Shown here: positions 37,394 through 50,314 of the stretch, piece after piece | Position numbering within the stretch: position 1 is the stretch's first letter | How the letters are laid out: every line of letters starts with the position of its first letter | Assembly: GCA_026874595.1 (NCBI GenBank) | Contig: CM049320.1 | Coordinates: 6,943,464 to 7,007,463 of the forward strand | Length of the DNA: 64,000 nucleotides | DNA from: Sipunculus nudus | Taxonomy: Eukaryota > Annelida > Sipuncula > Golfingiida > Sipunculidae | Direction: 5' to 3' | Program-made: the position numbers and the translations under genes | The notes under the pieces: model-generated | What the model was told of the DNA's origin: nothing | The model's database searches: none | What the model saw: only the letters and a program-made list of their open reading frames with translations

Positions 37394-37826
37394 ATATACT
37401 CAGCGGAAAAAAATCATCTGAGAGTTGTATCGTGTGCCCGAGGTTTCCACATGCAACAAAGCATGTGTCAAGATGTTTTGTGAAGGTCGTGCACGGGAAA
37501 GTCTGCCACCAACCTCAGATGCAGGCAGGTTCCATATCATAGGTGAACACTACCAATCAAGTGCTTGGAACCAAGCACACCTGCAAAATCCCACCCTTCC
37601 TCCTGTAATGGAGATGGGATGGATGTACCTGGATGGGGATTTAGTGCCACGGTTACTTTCCCTCCCCTGCATGCCAAAAGCCTGCAGGGCCACTTCATGT
37701 GAATGCACAAAGGGGAGCCTCAGCCAATGCTGCAGCTGCAAGAGATTCGGCATGGAATGCATTGAAGCGTGCAACTGCAGAAAGGTTGCAAATATCTGTT
37801 GTAACACCTGTGATGACAGTGAATGA
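37394..37826 (+). pseudogene. 3' piece of the dead HEEAD-type gene with CXC-like tail
   Basis: The frame from about 37425 codes for 133 residues ending at TGA 37824-37826. The C-terminus reads CECTKGSLSQCCSCKRFG and then CIEACNCRKVANICCN, a tesmin/TSO1-like cysteine array in spacing. An in-frame TGA immediately upstream breaks the link to KKII-EL. Confidence 0.7.
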
Positions 37827-38262
37827 GTCTAATTTTTCAAATAATCAGGAGTTCCTAGACTTTCCTGATTATTTTTATTTCAAAACTGATTGTGGCATCA
37901 TATTTGATTATGTAGATAGCATGTATATTCCTGGATAGATGTTTATGACATATTATATGGCTAATTGTTCATAATGAAATATGATCATTGCGCAGTATGA
38001 TAATTAAATTCATCCAATATCCTCTTTTTTATTAAAAAATAGTGCAAAATGATTCATTATATTTGCAAACCTTTCCTGCAAAATGAAAAGGGATTTAGGA
38101 TTTTAGTAAAAAAAAGTCTAAGACTGTAAATTTTGGGGATGTGTGATGAAAATTTCCTAAAGAAATGCTCATTTATGGTAAATGAACTGTTTATTACCAG
38201 ATCTTCACTGACATTTTCTATAATATATTTTCTGTGATTTATGTGTTCATGGAAGTCATAAG
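37827..38262. other. Sequence downstream of the dead gene, no feature
   Basis: The region is AT-rich and probably the old 3' flank of the element gene. One inverted phrase (TAATCAGGAGTTCCTAG, then CCTGATTA) occurs at about 37842-37875. Confidence 0.4.
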
Positions 38263-39015
38263 CTCAGCTGACTATAAGTCATCTGAGCTATAGTCGTGGT
38301 CCTTTGACCGTCGTCCATCCGGCTCTGTCCGTCCGTTAACAGGGCACGTTTTGAAACCGTTGGACCTACGAATCCAAAATTTTGCATACTGTTAGATGAC
38401 CCCAAAATCTTCTAACATACTAAACATTGGGTCACTTGGACTTAGTTACTTTAAGATATTAAGTCAAAACCTCCGTTTTCCATAAAAAGCCATTATACAC
38501 TTCAAGGCTGCCTAATATCAAAACCACTGATCCGTTTTTGATCATATTTAGTATTCATATGCTTCCATACATTTCCTGATATTTTAACTTATAATTTCAG
38601 ATATTTTTATTACAAATTTATAAAACTTGTAAAAAAATGAATCTGATAAAAACTATTAATGGAAAAAGTGGATATGCTAAAGAAATAGGCTTTAAAATAA
38701 ACTTAAATGCATTATTCCCTTGAAAGTGAAATAAAGGTATTATACCATTCTATCAACTTGCCTGTGCATCTGTAAATTTTTCATTTACCTCACAGTATCT
38801 CAAAACTTTTACTGTTTTTCTTCATGACAGTCTTGTCAGAGTATTAGTTTTATAATCATATGTTTAGAACTAATCTATAACCAAGTTGGAGGGCCCCTTC
38901 CCTCTTAGCTTCTCATATGCTTATATATATGAAGAACATTACAATAGAATATTTTGCATATTTTGCATTTGCAATAATTTCATACTTCAGCTGAGTGCAG
39001 TGACCCATGGGTCCC
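38263..39015 (+). repeat. Dispersed repeat, copy 2
   Basis: It matches the repeat at 28455 in direct orientation, beginning CAGCTGACTATAAGTCATCT. It ends near CAGTGACCCATGGGTCCCTT, followed by GTTTTT, an ending I associate with an abundant mollusc repeat family. Confidence 0.65.
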
Positions 39016-39384
39016 TTGTTTTTAATTTGATGGGCTGAAGAGCCCCAAGATCGATGACTTGAAAACTGATAATATATTAATAATGTAAAGAAGAAACGAC
39101 ATATGATTATATAATTAACATATCAGCGCACAAGGCAGAATCACCATTAATATTATATGCTTGCAATAAATTTCTCCTAGTTTATCATTTCTTTATTCCT
39201 TTGTATGTATAGTTTTACTGCATGATATCGTTTGCTACAAGGCAACATTCAACAACCCTATTTTGCTGTTTGGAATCTACAGCCAATAAAACTGTGAATA
39301 TAACAGATACAGATACCCTCGTCTAAAAATTATATAACAAACTAATAAATGCTGATTTAATAACATTATACTAAAGCAGCGTGG
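39016..39384. other. Spacer between repeats, no feature
   Basis: AT-rich; no frame or repeat recognised. Confidence 0.4.
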
Positions 39385-41160
39385 AATGAATATTCATAGG
39401 TATGCAAATATCCGATTTGCAACATGGGAACAAACATAACTTTGTTATTCTCTTTATGGGTCCTTTTCCAAAAGTAAATTGCATGCTGAATGAAGTTATA
39501 TTATGAATGATGAAACTTTATTTTTAAAATGCGTCTGATCATAAACCATACGCTATTTCACCCCCCCCCCCCAAAAAAAAAATCTGCATATATTTGCATA
39601 TCTCATAGTGTGCGAATCATGCCATGTCACAGAAATACACCTGAAGGATTTTGCATTTTGGTGTTTATTTCAAAGTTTCATGTATAAATCCAACACAATT
39701 ATAACAATTTCTTTAAATTAGCATTATTGTAAAATTCGAATAGGTTATATTGCCATAGAAACCATCACTTTTTAGTCATTTTCAGACATTTTCCAGTTGG
39801 GTATACTACAGGTTTTCATTTAGAACAATACCTCAAAATGAAATAAGGTGGTTACAAATTTGTGCTAATGGCAAGAAGGATGGGCAGACGGAAAGAAGTC
39901 GGTCATTATGGCTAAGCATGATTGACAGCCGATGCGGCTTAGACTATCTACCAGGAATATTAATTTCAAGTTCTCCTAAAATTCCTCTATACTTTATGGA
40001 TCCATACCATTAAACATTCAATATGTAAATTTAACTTGCCTTAATAAAATAGAAACTAAATCACTTGCAAAAATATAATTTTTAAGTTATCATATCACAT
40101 ATTTTGAAATGAATTTAATGGATAGCCGATCATCTGCTTAATTATGCAAATTTATGCAAAATATGCAGATTATAATAACAAAAGTGGAAAAAATCATTAA
40201 TGTGATTCTCATCGTTTGTTCAACAGGTAAAAGATCCTAAGAACACTCTGTATTCTGAGGAAAGCTCTCGTAGGAATTGGGGGTCTAAGAATATATCCAT
40301 GTCTAAACAGGGCCTGTGAAATAACCTGGAAATGGTATTGCGATAGGGTGACATGAATATTCATTATTTTCCAAATATAATATGGAAATAAAAAAAAACT
40401 CTTAAATTATTTTTCTATTAATGTGCATTTTCACTTGAAAAAATTAAAAGTTAAGGGATGTTGTATTTTAAAAGATAGATGGGTTTATGAATATGTTTTA
40501 TGAAAAAAAAGAGAATTTTAACCCCAAAATTTGCATGTATTTGCATACAGCATAATATGCACATTTTGTAATGTCAGAACACTACACCTAAAGGAGAAAC
40601 ATTTCAGTTTTCAACATTTTGCAGTTTATTCCAATGATTTATTTATAAAATTAACCAAGTTATAGCCGTTTTCTTAAACATCATAATTCCTGTAAAATTG
40701 TCCAAGGTTGCAATGGAAACCATCAATTTTGAGGCATTTGCCATCATTTGCGCGCTGGGCATACAGCAGATTCGGATTCAGCACCCTTCAGTACCCCTGA
40801 AAAGACTGTATGCCATGCATTAACACGATTTGCCTCCAGGGTTACGATTTTCTGAAAAATTACCCTGTCTATCTGACAGTAATTAAGATAAGCCAGAACG
40901 TTGCAAATGGCGTTTTGCAACAAGTGACCTTTCTACCTTCGCATATATGCAACCGACCACCTTAGGTTATATATTGTTCCTATTTGTCACCATTGTTGTG
41001 TTTGCAAACACGTTGTTTATAAACAAGTTCATGTATCATCCTTCAAGGAGGCGCTATAAGAACTTTTCATAACCAGAGTTACCCTTAAATCATTAATATA
41101 TGAACCACATAATTTCTTTTTCAAAAGGCAGCTGAATGGGCACCTATAAGTTTAAGCATT
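39385..41160 (-). repeat. Unsplit copy of the 1.8-kb dispersed repeat
   Basis: On the minus strand this copy runs continuously through the sequence found separately at 27291-27591 and 31549-33045. At the junction it reads CTGTCAGATAGACAGGG, where the other copy has the 3.95-kb insertion. It has a C12A10 run at 39561-39582. Both copies carry the two internal modules with GGTTTCCATGGCAACC-like starts. Confidence 0.85.
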
Positions 41161-42599
41161 TTAGCCACACACCGATACAAACATGTTGCGCGCTGTCATA
41201 CTGTCATGCTGGTAAGAGGGGAAAAGTAGATTATCAGAATGTGAGTTAGAGTTGTATACTGGTATACTATAAACATTATACTATAAACATTATATTGTTA
41301 AAGGATCGGTCCATGACCATTTGGTAATACCTGTATCCTGTTTGTGTAAAGACTGTCGAACATATGATAAAGTCCAAGGTGATTTTATGTTATATTCCAA
41401 TCTGGTTCATTCATGTGCTCGGCTGCTTGCATGCCATGATCTCTTTACCGGAAAGTCCGCTTTTAAGTCACATCTCTTAAATAGTACCAGAGATTGTCAA
41501 TGGGTGTCGACACCATATGGCATCATATAATATCATACTACACATCATGTTGCAATACAGTCTTATCAATTAGGACTGGGCGCTTGTAGACCCGTTGGTA
41601 CTGCGCTCAACAGAAAGATTTACATTTAGGAATGACCAGAATGGAATATTTGTCCAAGTATCCACCCATTCTAATATTCTACTATATTGGCAAATGAAAC
41701 TTCACCTAAGCAATCGCCACGTGATCACAAGAAAAGCCCGAATCCGCTCCCTCCATATCCGCCCATCCCCCTCCCAAAGCCCCGGGCTTAACCCCGCCTC
41801 CCGGTTACACTGAAAGTGAGCAGTAATAATGATCACCTATAAATTACCTGTGACAATTAGTCTATTACTTACATAACTTGCAAATAATTTAGGATACACG
41901 TACGACATCGGAAATAAAATTTATACCTAAATAATAAATATCAAGTGCGAATCTGTCGCCTATGTGCACTGTTTTGTCCAATTGTAATTTCTAGAAATGA
42001 TCATACTGGGGATTGGCGCAGATAGGACCATAAGTGGACGATAATGGAAAATCTGGTGTGTACAGCCTTGGGAATAAGGTCAAGTTCAAAAATAAATATC
42101 AGGTGCAAATCTATTGCCTTGAACTATTGTGCCCAAATTTCAGCTCTAGTGGATCAGCAATATTGGAAAACTGAAATAAATGAAATCGATATTTGCTAAA
42201 GAGAGACCTAAGAAGGTCCACTCATAAAGAGTATTTACCCCACTATTGATAAAGAATTGAACTCATCACCCCTACGTCCGTCAGTTCCCTATGTTCCCAA
42301 CTGTTCAAAAAGTCCCTGTGTAATACACCCCATTGATTGAATGTCGTATTGTCGTTCTTACATGGTTATAATTTGCGGCCTTTTTTTCTCTTTTTTTTTT
42401 CCTCTTCTTTTTTTCTTTTTTAGGGGGTAGTCTCTGAGAGTGAAGCTGTTGTTTTTCTTTTTATTTTAGTTTGCTAATATTTCATCATCGACTCCCCCAT
42501 AGAAGAAAAAAAACAAGTTTTTCTTAACTTACAATACAACATTTGATATACATACAAAGAAAACATTCATTATCTATCGGGCGTCATGTTCTATAATAT
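41161..42599. other. No gene recognised
   Basis: It contains two related phrases about 160 bp apart (AAATATCAAGTGCGAATCTG near 41936 and AAATATCAGGTGCAAATCTA near 42096) and a T-rich tract at 42377-42423. Frames at 41321-41530 and 41595-41813 have no recognisable motif or splice context. Confidence 0.4.
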
Positions 42600-43510
42600 A
42601 CCAGTTGTTTTGCCCCATTTTTCTATATGCAGATACTAAGACTTATTTTTTTCAGCTACATTTCGTTCTGTCTTTTCTTTATCTGCAACAAAATTGATAT
42701 ATGTTTGTAGTGATGGGACATTACCTGTGTCTCGATATTTAAATACTATGAACTTACAAAACAGCATCAGAGCATCCAGTAAGGAGTGTCTTGCGGACAC
42801 CCGGCATAAATATATTCTGCCGCTAATGCCGGCATGTCAACTCCAGCAACTTTTGTCTAAATAACAATATTAAAATACAACGATCTGACCATGTAACATT
42901 CACTAAACAAATGTAATACAGTTTCTTTTTAATCAAAACAATAGGAACACCTGTAAGAATTATTTATTCTCCATATGTATAATTTCTCATTTGTGGATAA
43001 AATATTATGGAGAATCCTAAACTGGAATTGCCTTAAAAACATATCAATAGTTGTTTTATATATATACTGTACGGCATCCTTCCTGCTTAGTTTGGGTATA
43101 TTTGCTTGTCGAAGTCTTATTTTATTGAAAGGTTCTTCGACCTTTGAACTTGGTAATTTACCATACACATTTTTAAAACCAATCGTCTCTATATTCATAT
43201 TACTGGTCCCTATAGGCATCTCCATTTCCTTACAAATATATATATTTTCTGATATTTGTTTATCTCTTTTAATCAAATCTTTCCAATCATAAGGGATCGC
43301 CTCCTGCAGGCCCCTTAATAGCATGTAACATATATTGTACTTTTTACAACTGGGATCTATTATTTGTGAGATTGGCTTTTTAGAACCATCCTCTTGAATT
43401 ATATGGTAGACATATTTTATTCCTAAACTATGGAGATATTTGTAGTATACAGATTTGCCTCACATTAAAATATATTTATTATTCCAAAGTTGTTGACGAA
43501 TTACCATTTG
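42600..43510 (-). pseudogene. LINE ORF2 C-terminal fragment, decayed
   Basis: The minus strand encodes a C-terminal tail typical of L1/Tx1-like non-LTR elements: RQQLWNNKYILM, GIKYVYHIIQEDG, RQFQFRILHNILSTNEKLYI, NNSYRCSYC, ETVLHLFSECY and KFIVFKYRDTGNVPS. In-frame stops are present: a TGA after KYILM, a TAA after CSYCFD, a TAG after YFNIVI and a TAG after EKNKS, with a frameshift between. The reverse-transcriptase core is absent, so only the 3' part survives. Confidence 0.7.
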
Positions 43511-44331
43511 CTTGGTGTTTGGCTAACCTAAAACATATGAGCTCCATGCCTTTAAACATTGATAATAGAAAGTTGTGTAACTGTCATTTGCAAGTAGGAA
43601 TTACGGTTATATTGTACCTGTGTACCACAGATAGTTACGAGAATGAATACATTCCCTGTCATAGGAACATCTCTGATAATACAGATAAAACCATTGAATA
43701 TTCCCGCAAGGCAACCTGCCGTGTCTGGATGAACAGAGTCGATAAAAGGAATGTGGGTAAAACAGTGAATTAAGTAAATAGTAAGCAGTGAAGTATTACA
43801 AAATAATTATCCCGTGGGTTAAACCTATATCAAAATTTCTTATAATACCATCGAACTATTCATATCATAGAAATCCCGGAGGGAAAAAAAATCAACAAAA
43901 AACCAACTTGGCACCACAATAAGGAAAGGGATATTTAAGGGATATTTAAAGTAGTTTTCCATGACGCACTATGAATTACGAACTGGACAACCAACAGAAA
44001 TGAATGTTCCACGGCAAAGTAGCGGAGGCTCCATATTAACGCGCCCCCGATTGCCCGAGGCTTATGATTTGTTTCCTTATGCTGAACAGTCCCCTAGAGC
44101 AAACGCAATATTTTAGTACATGCCCGAATCTGCCATCTAGATGTCTCTCCGATCCCGGTCATCGAGTGGTTAGAAAAAGGAATGACTAAGCAGGTACACG
44201 CGGAGGCGTTGATTTGATTCTGACCTCATTTTGGCATCGGCCTCAAGTGTAAAGACTTTACCCAAAATCTTAAGTAAGAAATTGGAGATTTTTAGAGAGC
44301 AAGGCTTACCGGTATTCGGATTGAATCCAGT

Positions 44332-44486
44332 CTAGTCGGACTGAATAGCTATTCCTCCAGATAGAAGACTATAGACGACATCCTGTGTGTATCCTCTCCA
44401 AAAAGCAATCGATGGCGTACCGTTAATTTCATTTGGATTATCAAGATAATATGTAGTTTGCGTTGTAGGCAAGCTTCCAAGAGAAT
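44332..44486 (-). other. Possible terminal exon, unknown product
   Basis: TTTTAAATCCAG could be an acceptor before 50 residues and a TAG stop, including SLPTTQTTYYLDNPNEINGT and GYTQDVVYSLLSGGIAIQSD. The composition is protein-like, but no family is recognised and no partner exon is secure. Confidence 0.25.
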
Positions 44487-44672
44487 CTGGATTTAAAATA
44501 GGAGATGTGCAATACAGCAAGCACAGACAAAAGTCATGAACACAGTTTTTACACATTGATGATTGTAAATGCTGTGAATTTGTGCTTTTTTTATTTATTT
44601 GTTGCTAGAATAATAGTCATGTAATAATTATTATAATAATATTATATAAATCATTTTTTGTCAATATATGTA

Positions 44673-44674
<2 letters not shown>

Positions 44675-44722
<48 letters not shown>
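44675..44722. repeat. TA microsatellite
   Basis: Alternating TA over about 48 bp. Confidence 0.95.
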
Positions 44723-44725
<3 letters not shown>

Positions 44726-44804
44726 GATCTTAGACTTGAAAGGTTATGATGCAGGAAACGTGTTTCCTTTTCATCAATAGTATAGCAGGTCGTTCGTGTA
44801 TCAA

Positions 44805-44964
44805 CTATTGCCTAAACCGATTCTCAAGTGTTGAATGTCGATGGAATTCACTGAATCTTTGGCAGAGTAAAAGGTGGATATCTGACCCATGTGGCATCAT
44901 ACAATTATGAAATTCATCAAATTTAAGGACAGGCAGGGTGTCATGTAATGGCACCCATTGATAT
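44805..44964 (-). other. Possible exon, unknown product
   Basis: A good acceptor, ATCTGTGTTTGCAG, precedes an open frame reading YQWVPLHDTLPVLKFDEFHN, then CMMPHGSDIHLLLCQRF and a TAG. No donor or family is recognised. It may belong with the exon-like frame downstream at 44486-44332. Confidence 0.25.
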
Positions 44965-46989
44965 CTGCAAACACAGATAGTATCTCTGACCAAGTAAATT
45001 CTTTTTATACAACGAAATGTATCATTTAATGCAATCATAAACGTATAGAAAAACCATCAGGCGGAACTTGCTTCGGAGTCCTAATACGGTTGCTACGGTA
45101 ATGAAGAGAAGTATGATTCCCTGTGCAATATTAAAAAAATAATGAAAGTATCCATAATATGTTGTCATCAAGTTGTACAGCATCTTGTAGGAAATTATTT
45201 ATTGGACCATGCAGGTATAGAATAATCGCGAGAGGGATAGCATCATATGAATTCATTACATGTTGGTGTTCACAGATATGAGAAGAAAAGTGTTCAAAAC
45301 TAAGATGTTCAAAATGGTTGAAAAGATTCCTATTTGCAATATCCTAATTTACTGAAAGTGTAATGTGTCTATTCACCTTGGAGCGGCCTGCATAAATACT
45401 CACGCTTATGGGGCACCGGAAAGACCCTGGCATCTCTCTGTCTATACCCTGCTAGTCCTACTGTGTACGAGGCAGGGTAAGTGAGGAAAGGTTCCATGGA
45501 ATGCAGTCTGCAAAGTAAGATGAGACTTAGACGGACCTGCGAACTTTATTTAGAAAAGATCCTATAAATCGTCAAACAACAGGGCCCCTCTAGAGCCTAA
45601 ACACGGTAACCAGAATCAAACATAATGTAAGTGTAATCAATATTTGTTCAACGAATATGATTTTTTTATTTCCTTATGTAAAATTCTCCTTATCTATTAC
45701 AGATGCTTTAATTATTATTGGATTTAAAACATGATTGAGCGTTAAATTATTTAATTAAATTTACGGCCATTAAGTTGTCTCTGTTATTGACACGCATTCA
45801 TTCATTCTGAGGTGGGCATTCTTCGTTTAACAGATTTCTAATGGATGAAAAACTGAAAAAAAAATGTTAGTGATTGGGCTAAGGCTATCCATAATGGTTA
45901 TATCGCTAGGTGATCGGTCGTCATTTAGATCCTGATCGATTCTTCAGGAACCTCCAACCGGAGTCTGCTGTATAACTTAAAATTCGCTTACGTTTCTTTT
46001 GTATCGTTAGTCCTTGATAAACAGCCTGTAATATGAAATTGAAAAGAAGAATTTAAATACAAATTTGTTTTTCTATTTGCTTTTTCCGAACTTTTTTCTT
46101 TATTATGAACACGAGTTCTTAATTTGCTCTCTCCTCACCAAAAGCTGTGTCTCATATCACTACTCTATATGTTATCCAAGCTGACCCCAATGTCCTGCCA
46201 AATTAAATAAAAACGTACATTCAATAGTATAACATGTGGTATGATGAAAATACTCGAGCCTGACGGTTAGGGTTGCCTGCATATATTATACAGTAATTAT
46301 TCAAATATTTGATCACGCTATTAAAATAAAGATAGAACTAAACATACTGGTGTATCTCTCAACTACGCATAAGGTATCCATAATGTCTGAGTCCTCGAAT
46401 CTGTTTCAACCACCAGCCACAATATTGTCTTTCCAGTTCCGAATTATTTTTGGATATGTATAAACAATTCTTCTTTACAAAGTATTACTCCACTGTCCCC
46501 AAGTGGCCCACTGGCCCCCAGTGACTCAAAAAATTGTTCCATTTACATTTGCTATTTGTAAAAATGCCCTTAGACAATATCCAAAAACAGATATATGAAA
46601 TAAACACCCAATGTGTGAACAGGACAGGACAGAACTGAAGAGTTTTTTTCAGGAAAACAGGGCTTCCGGCCGAAAGTGGTACATATACACCATCAACCAA
46701 AACATAAAATTTGAAACAACGACAACATTACAAATACAAACTAAGCACCAAAAATAAAATATCAATAGTAATAATATATGAAAAGGGAAAAGATAAATGT
46801 GAGAAAAATTATTAAATAAGTTGTCAAATAAAATATAAAAATGAAGAAAAAAAGCAAAGGAAATAAAATAAACCCCAATAATATAAAAATAACACAAATA
46901 CCCATATGCCTAGAAATTCATACAATATACCCACATCCATGTCGTTTTCTGGTTAACGTAGTGTTACAAAATTCATAAGATACATAAAC

Positions 46990-47530
46990 ACAAAAGGCAA
47001 ATAATTCGGTCTCCTATTGCTGATTTCCTTAAGTTTGCAGCATTATATACATAGGCAGTAAGTTTGGTTATACGAATTGTATTTTCTGATTTCAATATCC
47101 TTTTGAAATTATATTCTGGTTACTCATGAATATCTTTTTAAAATATTTAAATCGTAAATCCTTATATGAAGGACACTCCAATAGATGGAAAGTGACTCTA
47201 ATCTTCTATAGTGTTATAACCGTACCTAATAGAATATTTACAGACTCTTTCTTCTCTTTCGACGCCATTCTGTCGCCATGTTTCTATTTGTAACTTATGA
47301 TCTGAAAACTTAAATTTAGCTTGGGCGATTCTGTGGTATTATTAAATACACAACTGACATATTTTTCAACATTCGACATGGTTTTGAATAGACCATAGTA
47401 ATGTAAATTATTACTTGACTTTGCATTACTACTCCAGTGTTGTTGTGCTATTTCTATCAATCTTTCCTTTAAACATCTTGTTAACCAGTTACAATCACCA
47501 ACTTCTTGAGACATCCATATAAAACCCAAA
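46990..47530 (-). pseudogene. LINE ORF2 C-terminal region, decayed
   Basis: Frames give VGDCNWLTRCLKERLIEIAQ, HYYGLFKTMSNVEKYVSCVF, an RVCKYS...IED-type cysteine motif and ECPSYKDLRFKYFKKIFMSN. This is the usual tail of Tx1/L1-like ORF2, with stops and at least two frame changes. Confidence 0.6.
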
Positions 47531-47939
47531 GCAGTCTATAAAAGTAGAGATTTCCCTCCTGTTTCCCATATTGATTGATCATTATTATCAAGTTTCCTTA
47601 ATAAAATATAAAAACGTCCTGGATATCCCCCCTCTTCCATATGCAGTAACCGTAGCCAGTATTAATGCACCGAATTGAACAGGTCCCAAATAAAGGAAAA
47701 CGTCCATAATCTCCTAAGACAGCCGCACTAGGAGGTGTTAAAAATTTAATATATATTTGCATAATTTATAATGAACTCTCTCTATGAGTTCTGATTTGCT
47801 ATATCCCCACAGCTCACTCCCATGCCAGTAATATTGGTGCTACCATGCTATCAATGGCTCAAAACTTGCTTTACTGTTAAAATATTTTGCTGATTAAAGT
47901 TCTTGATTACCTGAACTGCCTTGTTGCCTATAGAACTTG

Positions 47940-48542
47940 TTATTGCTGTGTCCCATGCCATGACAATTTAGAAGTTAAGGCAATGTCTAGATATATATAT
48001 ATTTCAGTTTTGTCCAGATTGATTTTCATACCATATCTGCAACAAAATATTTGTAAAAGGTTAGTTTGTTTTTGTAGTCCTCCTACTGTATCTCGATAAT
48101 TAACGTCATCTGCAAAGAACAATGTCATAAAATTAGATAGAATGTGGTCAATGTACAGAGCATATAACAATGACCTAAGAACACAACCCTGTCTGGTGCC
48201 AACTGTACAAGTTAAGTAACCTTTATTCCAGAGTCTTTTTTTTACACAGGACTTTTTGGAGTATATCGATTTTAAAAGTTTAAGAGTTTTACCATTTATC
48301 CCTTATTTCAACAATGTGAACCGCAAGATATAATATTGCACATAATCAAAAGCCTTGAAAAAATCTATAAATAAACAATATAATCTACCTTTTGGTTTGT
48401 CAAATAAATCTATGCTAAAGATTGTTAAACAAATGCATTGTCTCAAGCACTGTAATTTTTTCCAAAACCCTGCTTTTACTTCTGATAATAAATCATAGTC
48501 GTCTGCATATTTCCATAGCCTGGTGTGAAAATTCTCTGACAA
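47940..48542 (-). pseudogene. LINE reverse-transcriptase core, decayed
   Basis: LYCLFIDFFKAFDYVQ is the first catalytic block and TLFFADDVN is the FADD catalytic motif, followed by GMKINLDKTEI. They lie in two separate frames, with the connecting segment disrupted. Confidence 0.7.
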
Positions 48543-49399
48543 TTTTACCCAAAATGCTTAATAATGATATTCCCCTATAGTTCTTTGGTTCAATTATGTT
48601 TCTTTTTTGTCTAATGGTATAATTATTTCTTCACATGACTCCTCTGGAAAAGAAGCTGTGTAAAAAATATTATTATATAATATTGCAAAGAAGGTAAAAT
48701 AAGTTTTAAGATAGATACTATTATTTCAGATGAATTTCCATCAGGACCAGGAGATTTACCCGTTTTTGTCTGTTGCAAACCTTATTAGGTTTCATTAACA
48801 CTAATATCAATGTTAAGATCATCACCTGTATTTTTATTGTATGAATCTTCTTTACTTTAATGCTATACACTAAAAATCTTTATCAATATCAGTCTTGTTA
48901 CAATTATGTAGTCCCTTGAATTAATAAAACCATTGTTCTTGCATCTATATTGGATATGTTAGTTTTCCTTTTATAGTTTTTAAGGTATTTCCAAGGTTCA
49001 TGGTTCCTCTTCCATTAAATACCTTCATTACTCTCTCTTGCTTTATTTTCTTTTTCTGATCACACATATATCTGAACCTCTTCTTTTTATTTTTATATAA
49101 TATCAGATCCTGAGTGCTACCTGAACTTCTGTATTTATTTAATGCCTCGTTCTTTATTGATTTAGCATAGCTGCATTCCTGGTCCTGATTTGAAGTGCAG
49201 TAATTTTTTGTTGTGTTCTAAAGACACAATATGTATCACTTTATAAAAACAGTGAAGGGCTTTATCAATATCACAATAAATAGCTGTATTAAACCCTAAA
49301 AACTTTCTGATTAGGTAAAATATTCCTTATTAAGTAAACTAGCCAACTCTACCGGCTCCTTCCATTTCAAAATGTATTTTTCTCCATCGTAATGATTTC
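48543..49399 (-). other. Decayed middle of the LINE ORF2
   Basis: This should hold the segment between endonuclease and reverse transcriptase. Frames are too broken to read motifs with confidence. Confidence 0.4.
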
Positions 49400-50170
49400 A
49401 TAGGGGTTTTCTTTTCAGGTGATTTTTGCAGTAAAATGAATGGTACATCGTTTTGGGAAAATTGTCAGACAGATCTGAAGTTAACACTGAAATTGATGAT
49501 ACTGTACAAAGAAGACCAGAACTGGTAATTATGTTTTTCACAACACTATGCCCTTTGTGGTTGATACACGTATATTCCCCTGTTAAGTCTGGTGCAAGCC
49601 TGCCATTGACGATATGTACATTAACAGTACAGCAGAGTTATTGTAGAGAGTAACCAAATTTATAAACTTTACTTTCTTTTGATTTTGTAAGCATGTTGAA
49701 GTCATCTACAGGATGGCCATCATAAATACTAACACACTGTACTTCATCGTTGTCAATAAAGTTATTCATATTGCCAATTCTTGCATTAAAACTGCGATAA
49801 GGATAAAATTTAATTCTCCATATTTTGATATAATTTCATTAGTATATTTTCAAGTTCATATATACCATCAATTTCTTCCGTACTGTTTTATAAGATTGAA
49901 TTTTCTGGAGCAACATATGCACATATTATCATTATATATCGTCCGAGTTTGAAGCTCACCATCTATTAGCAAAGCAATGATGTCAATAAAGCGGTGAACC
50001 TCAATGCTTTTAACATTACAAGTTTTTCTGATACACAAGAATAACCCTCCCGTCTAATGTTGCCTAGTGCAGCTCCATAGCAATAAAAGTCGGTAAAAAA
50101 TCTCACAAAGTAATCAGAGTTATAAGCCGACGTTTCCACAATACCCAAAACAAAACAATCTAACAAAAGC
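49400..50170 (-). pseudogene. LINE endonuclease domain, decayed
   Basis: Across frames the minus strand shows CFVLGIVET, GNIRREGYSCV, IICAYVAPENS, FNARIGNMNNFIDNDE, IVNGRLAPDLTGEYTCINHK and LSDHFPK. These follow the order of apurinic-like LINE endonuclease motifs (E-T, Y-P, D-N/FNAR, S-D-H). The pieces are spread over at least two frames with stops. Confidence 0.65.
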
Positions 50171-50314
50171 TGTTTAAATCTGTTGTGAAAGCATTTATTT
50201 CAGACATTCTGCATTCCAGGATATATAATTCACCACAATATCTATACTGTCAGTATATCAGTGCAAGTGTTAGTTATTTGATCTGTGCTTATCTCCATGA
50301 ATTGTTTAATTAGT

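Larger units (their letters stand above)
33330..37826 (+). pseudogene. Dead transposon-associated gene (HEEAD / TGCDS / C-terminal CXC type), split by two insertions
   Basis: Three pieces of one protein lie in order: 33330-33708, 36985-37033 and 37394-37826. The first has RADHEEADSRLILHCTHA, LLLLLAHFDKI and HAITGCDSVS. The last has LYRVPEVSTCNKA, YQSSAWNQAH, GWMYLDGDLVPRLL and a cysteine-rich tail. This layout is common in uncharacterised, multicopy proteins of molluscs and cnidarians, thought to be mobile-element-linked; the function is unknown. Damage includes a TGA at 33624-33626, a frameshift near 33660, a TGA just before 37424, RYTVV where the family usually has an acidic PDTDV-like motif, and two transposon insertions filling the gaps. 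Confidence 0.7.
43511..46980. other. Mostly unassigned intergenic DNA
   Basis: Apart from two possible minus-strand exons and a TA tract listed separately, no gene is recognised. A tRNA-like stretch near 44155-44227 is noted under rejected items. The region at 46485-46900 is AT-rich with low-complexity frames. Confidence 0.4.

Noticed and set aside
37550-37807. 85-codon minus-strand frame
   Set aside because: It is the antisense shadow of the cysteine-rich tail of the dead element gene.
42975-43292. 105-codon plus-strand frame
   Set aside because: It is the antisense of the LINE C-terminal fragment, which has recognisable motifs on the minus strand.
44155-44227. tRNA-like stretch (GAGTGGTTAG and GATTTGATTC)
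   Set aside because: The words resemble the A and B boxes of a tRNA or tRNA-derived SINE, but I could not form a full cloverleaf or find a SINE tail.
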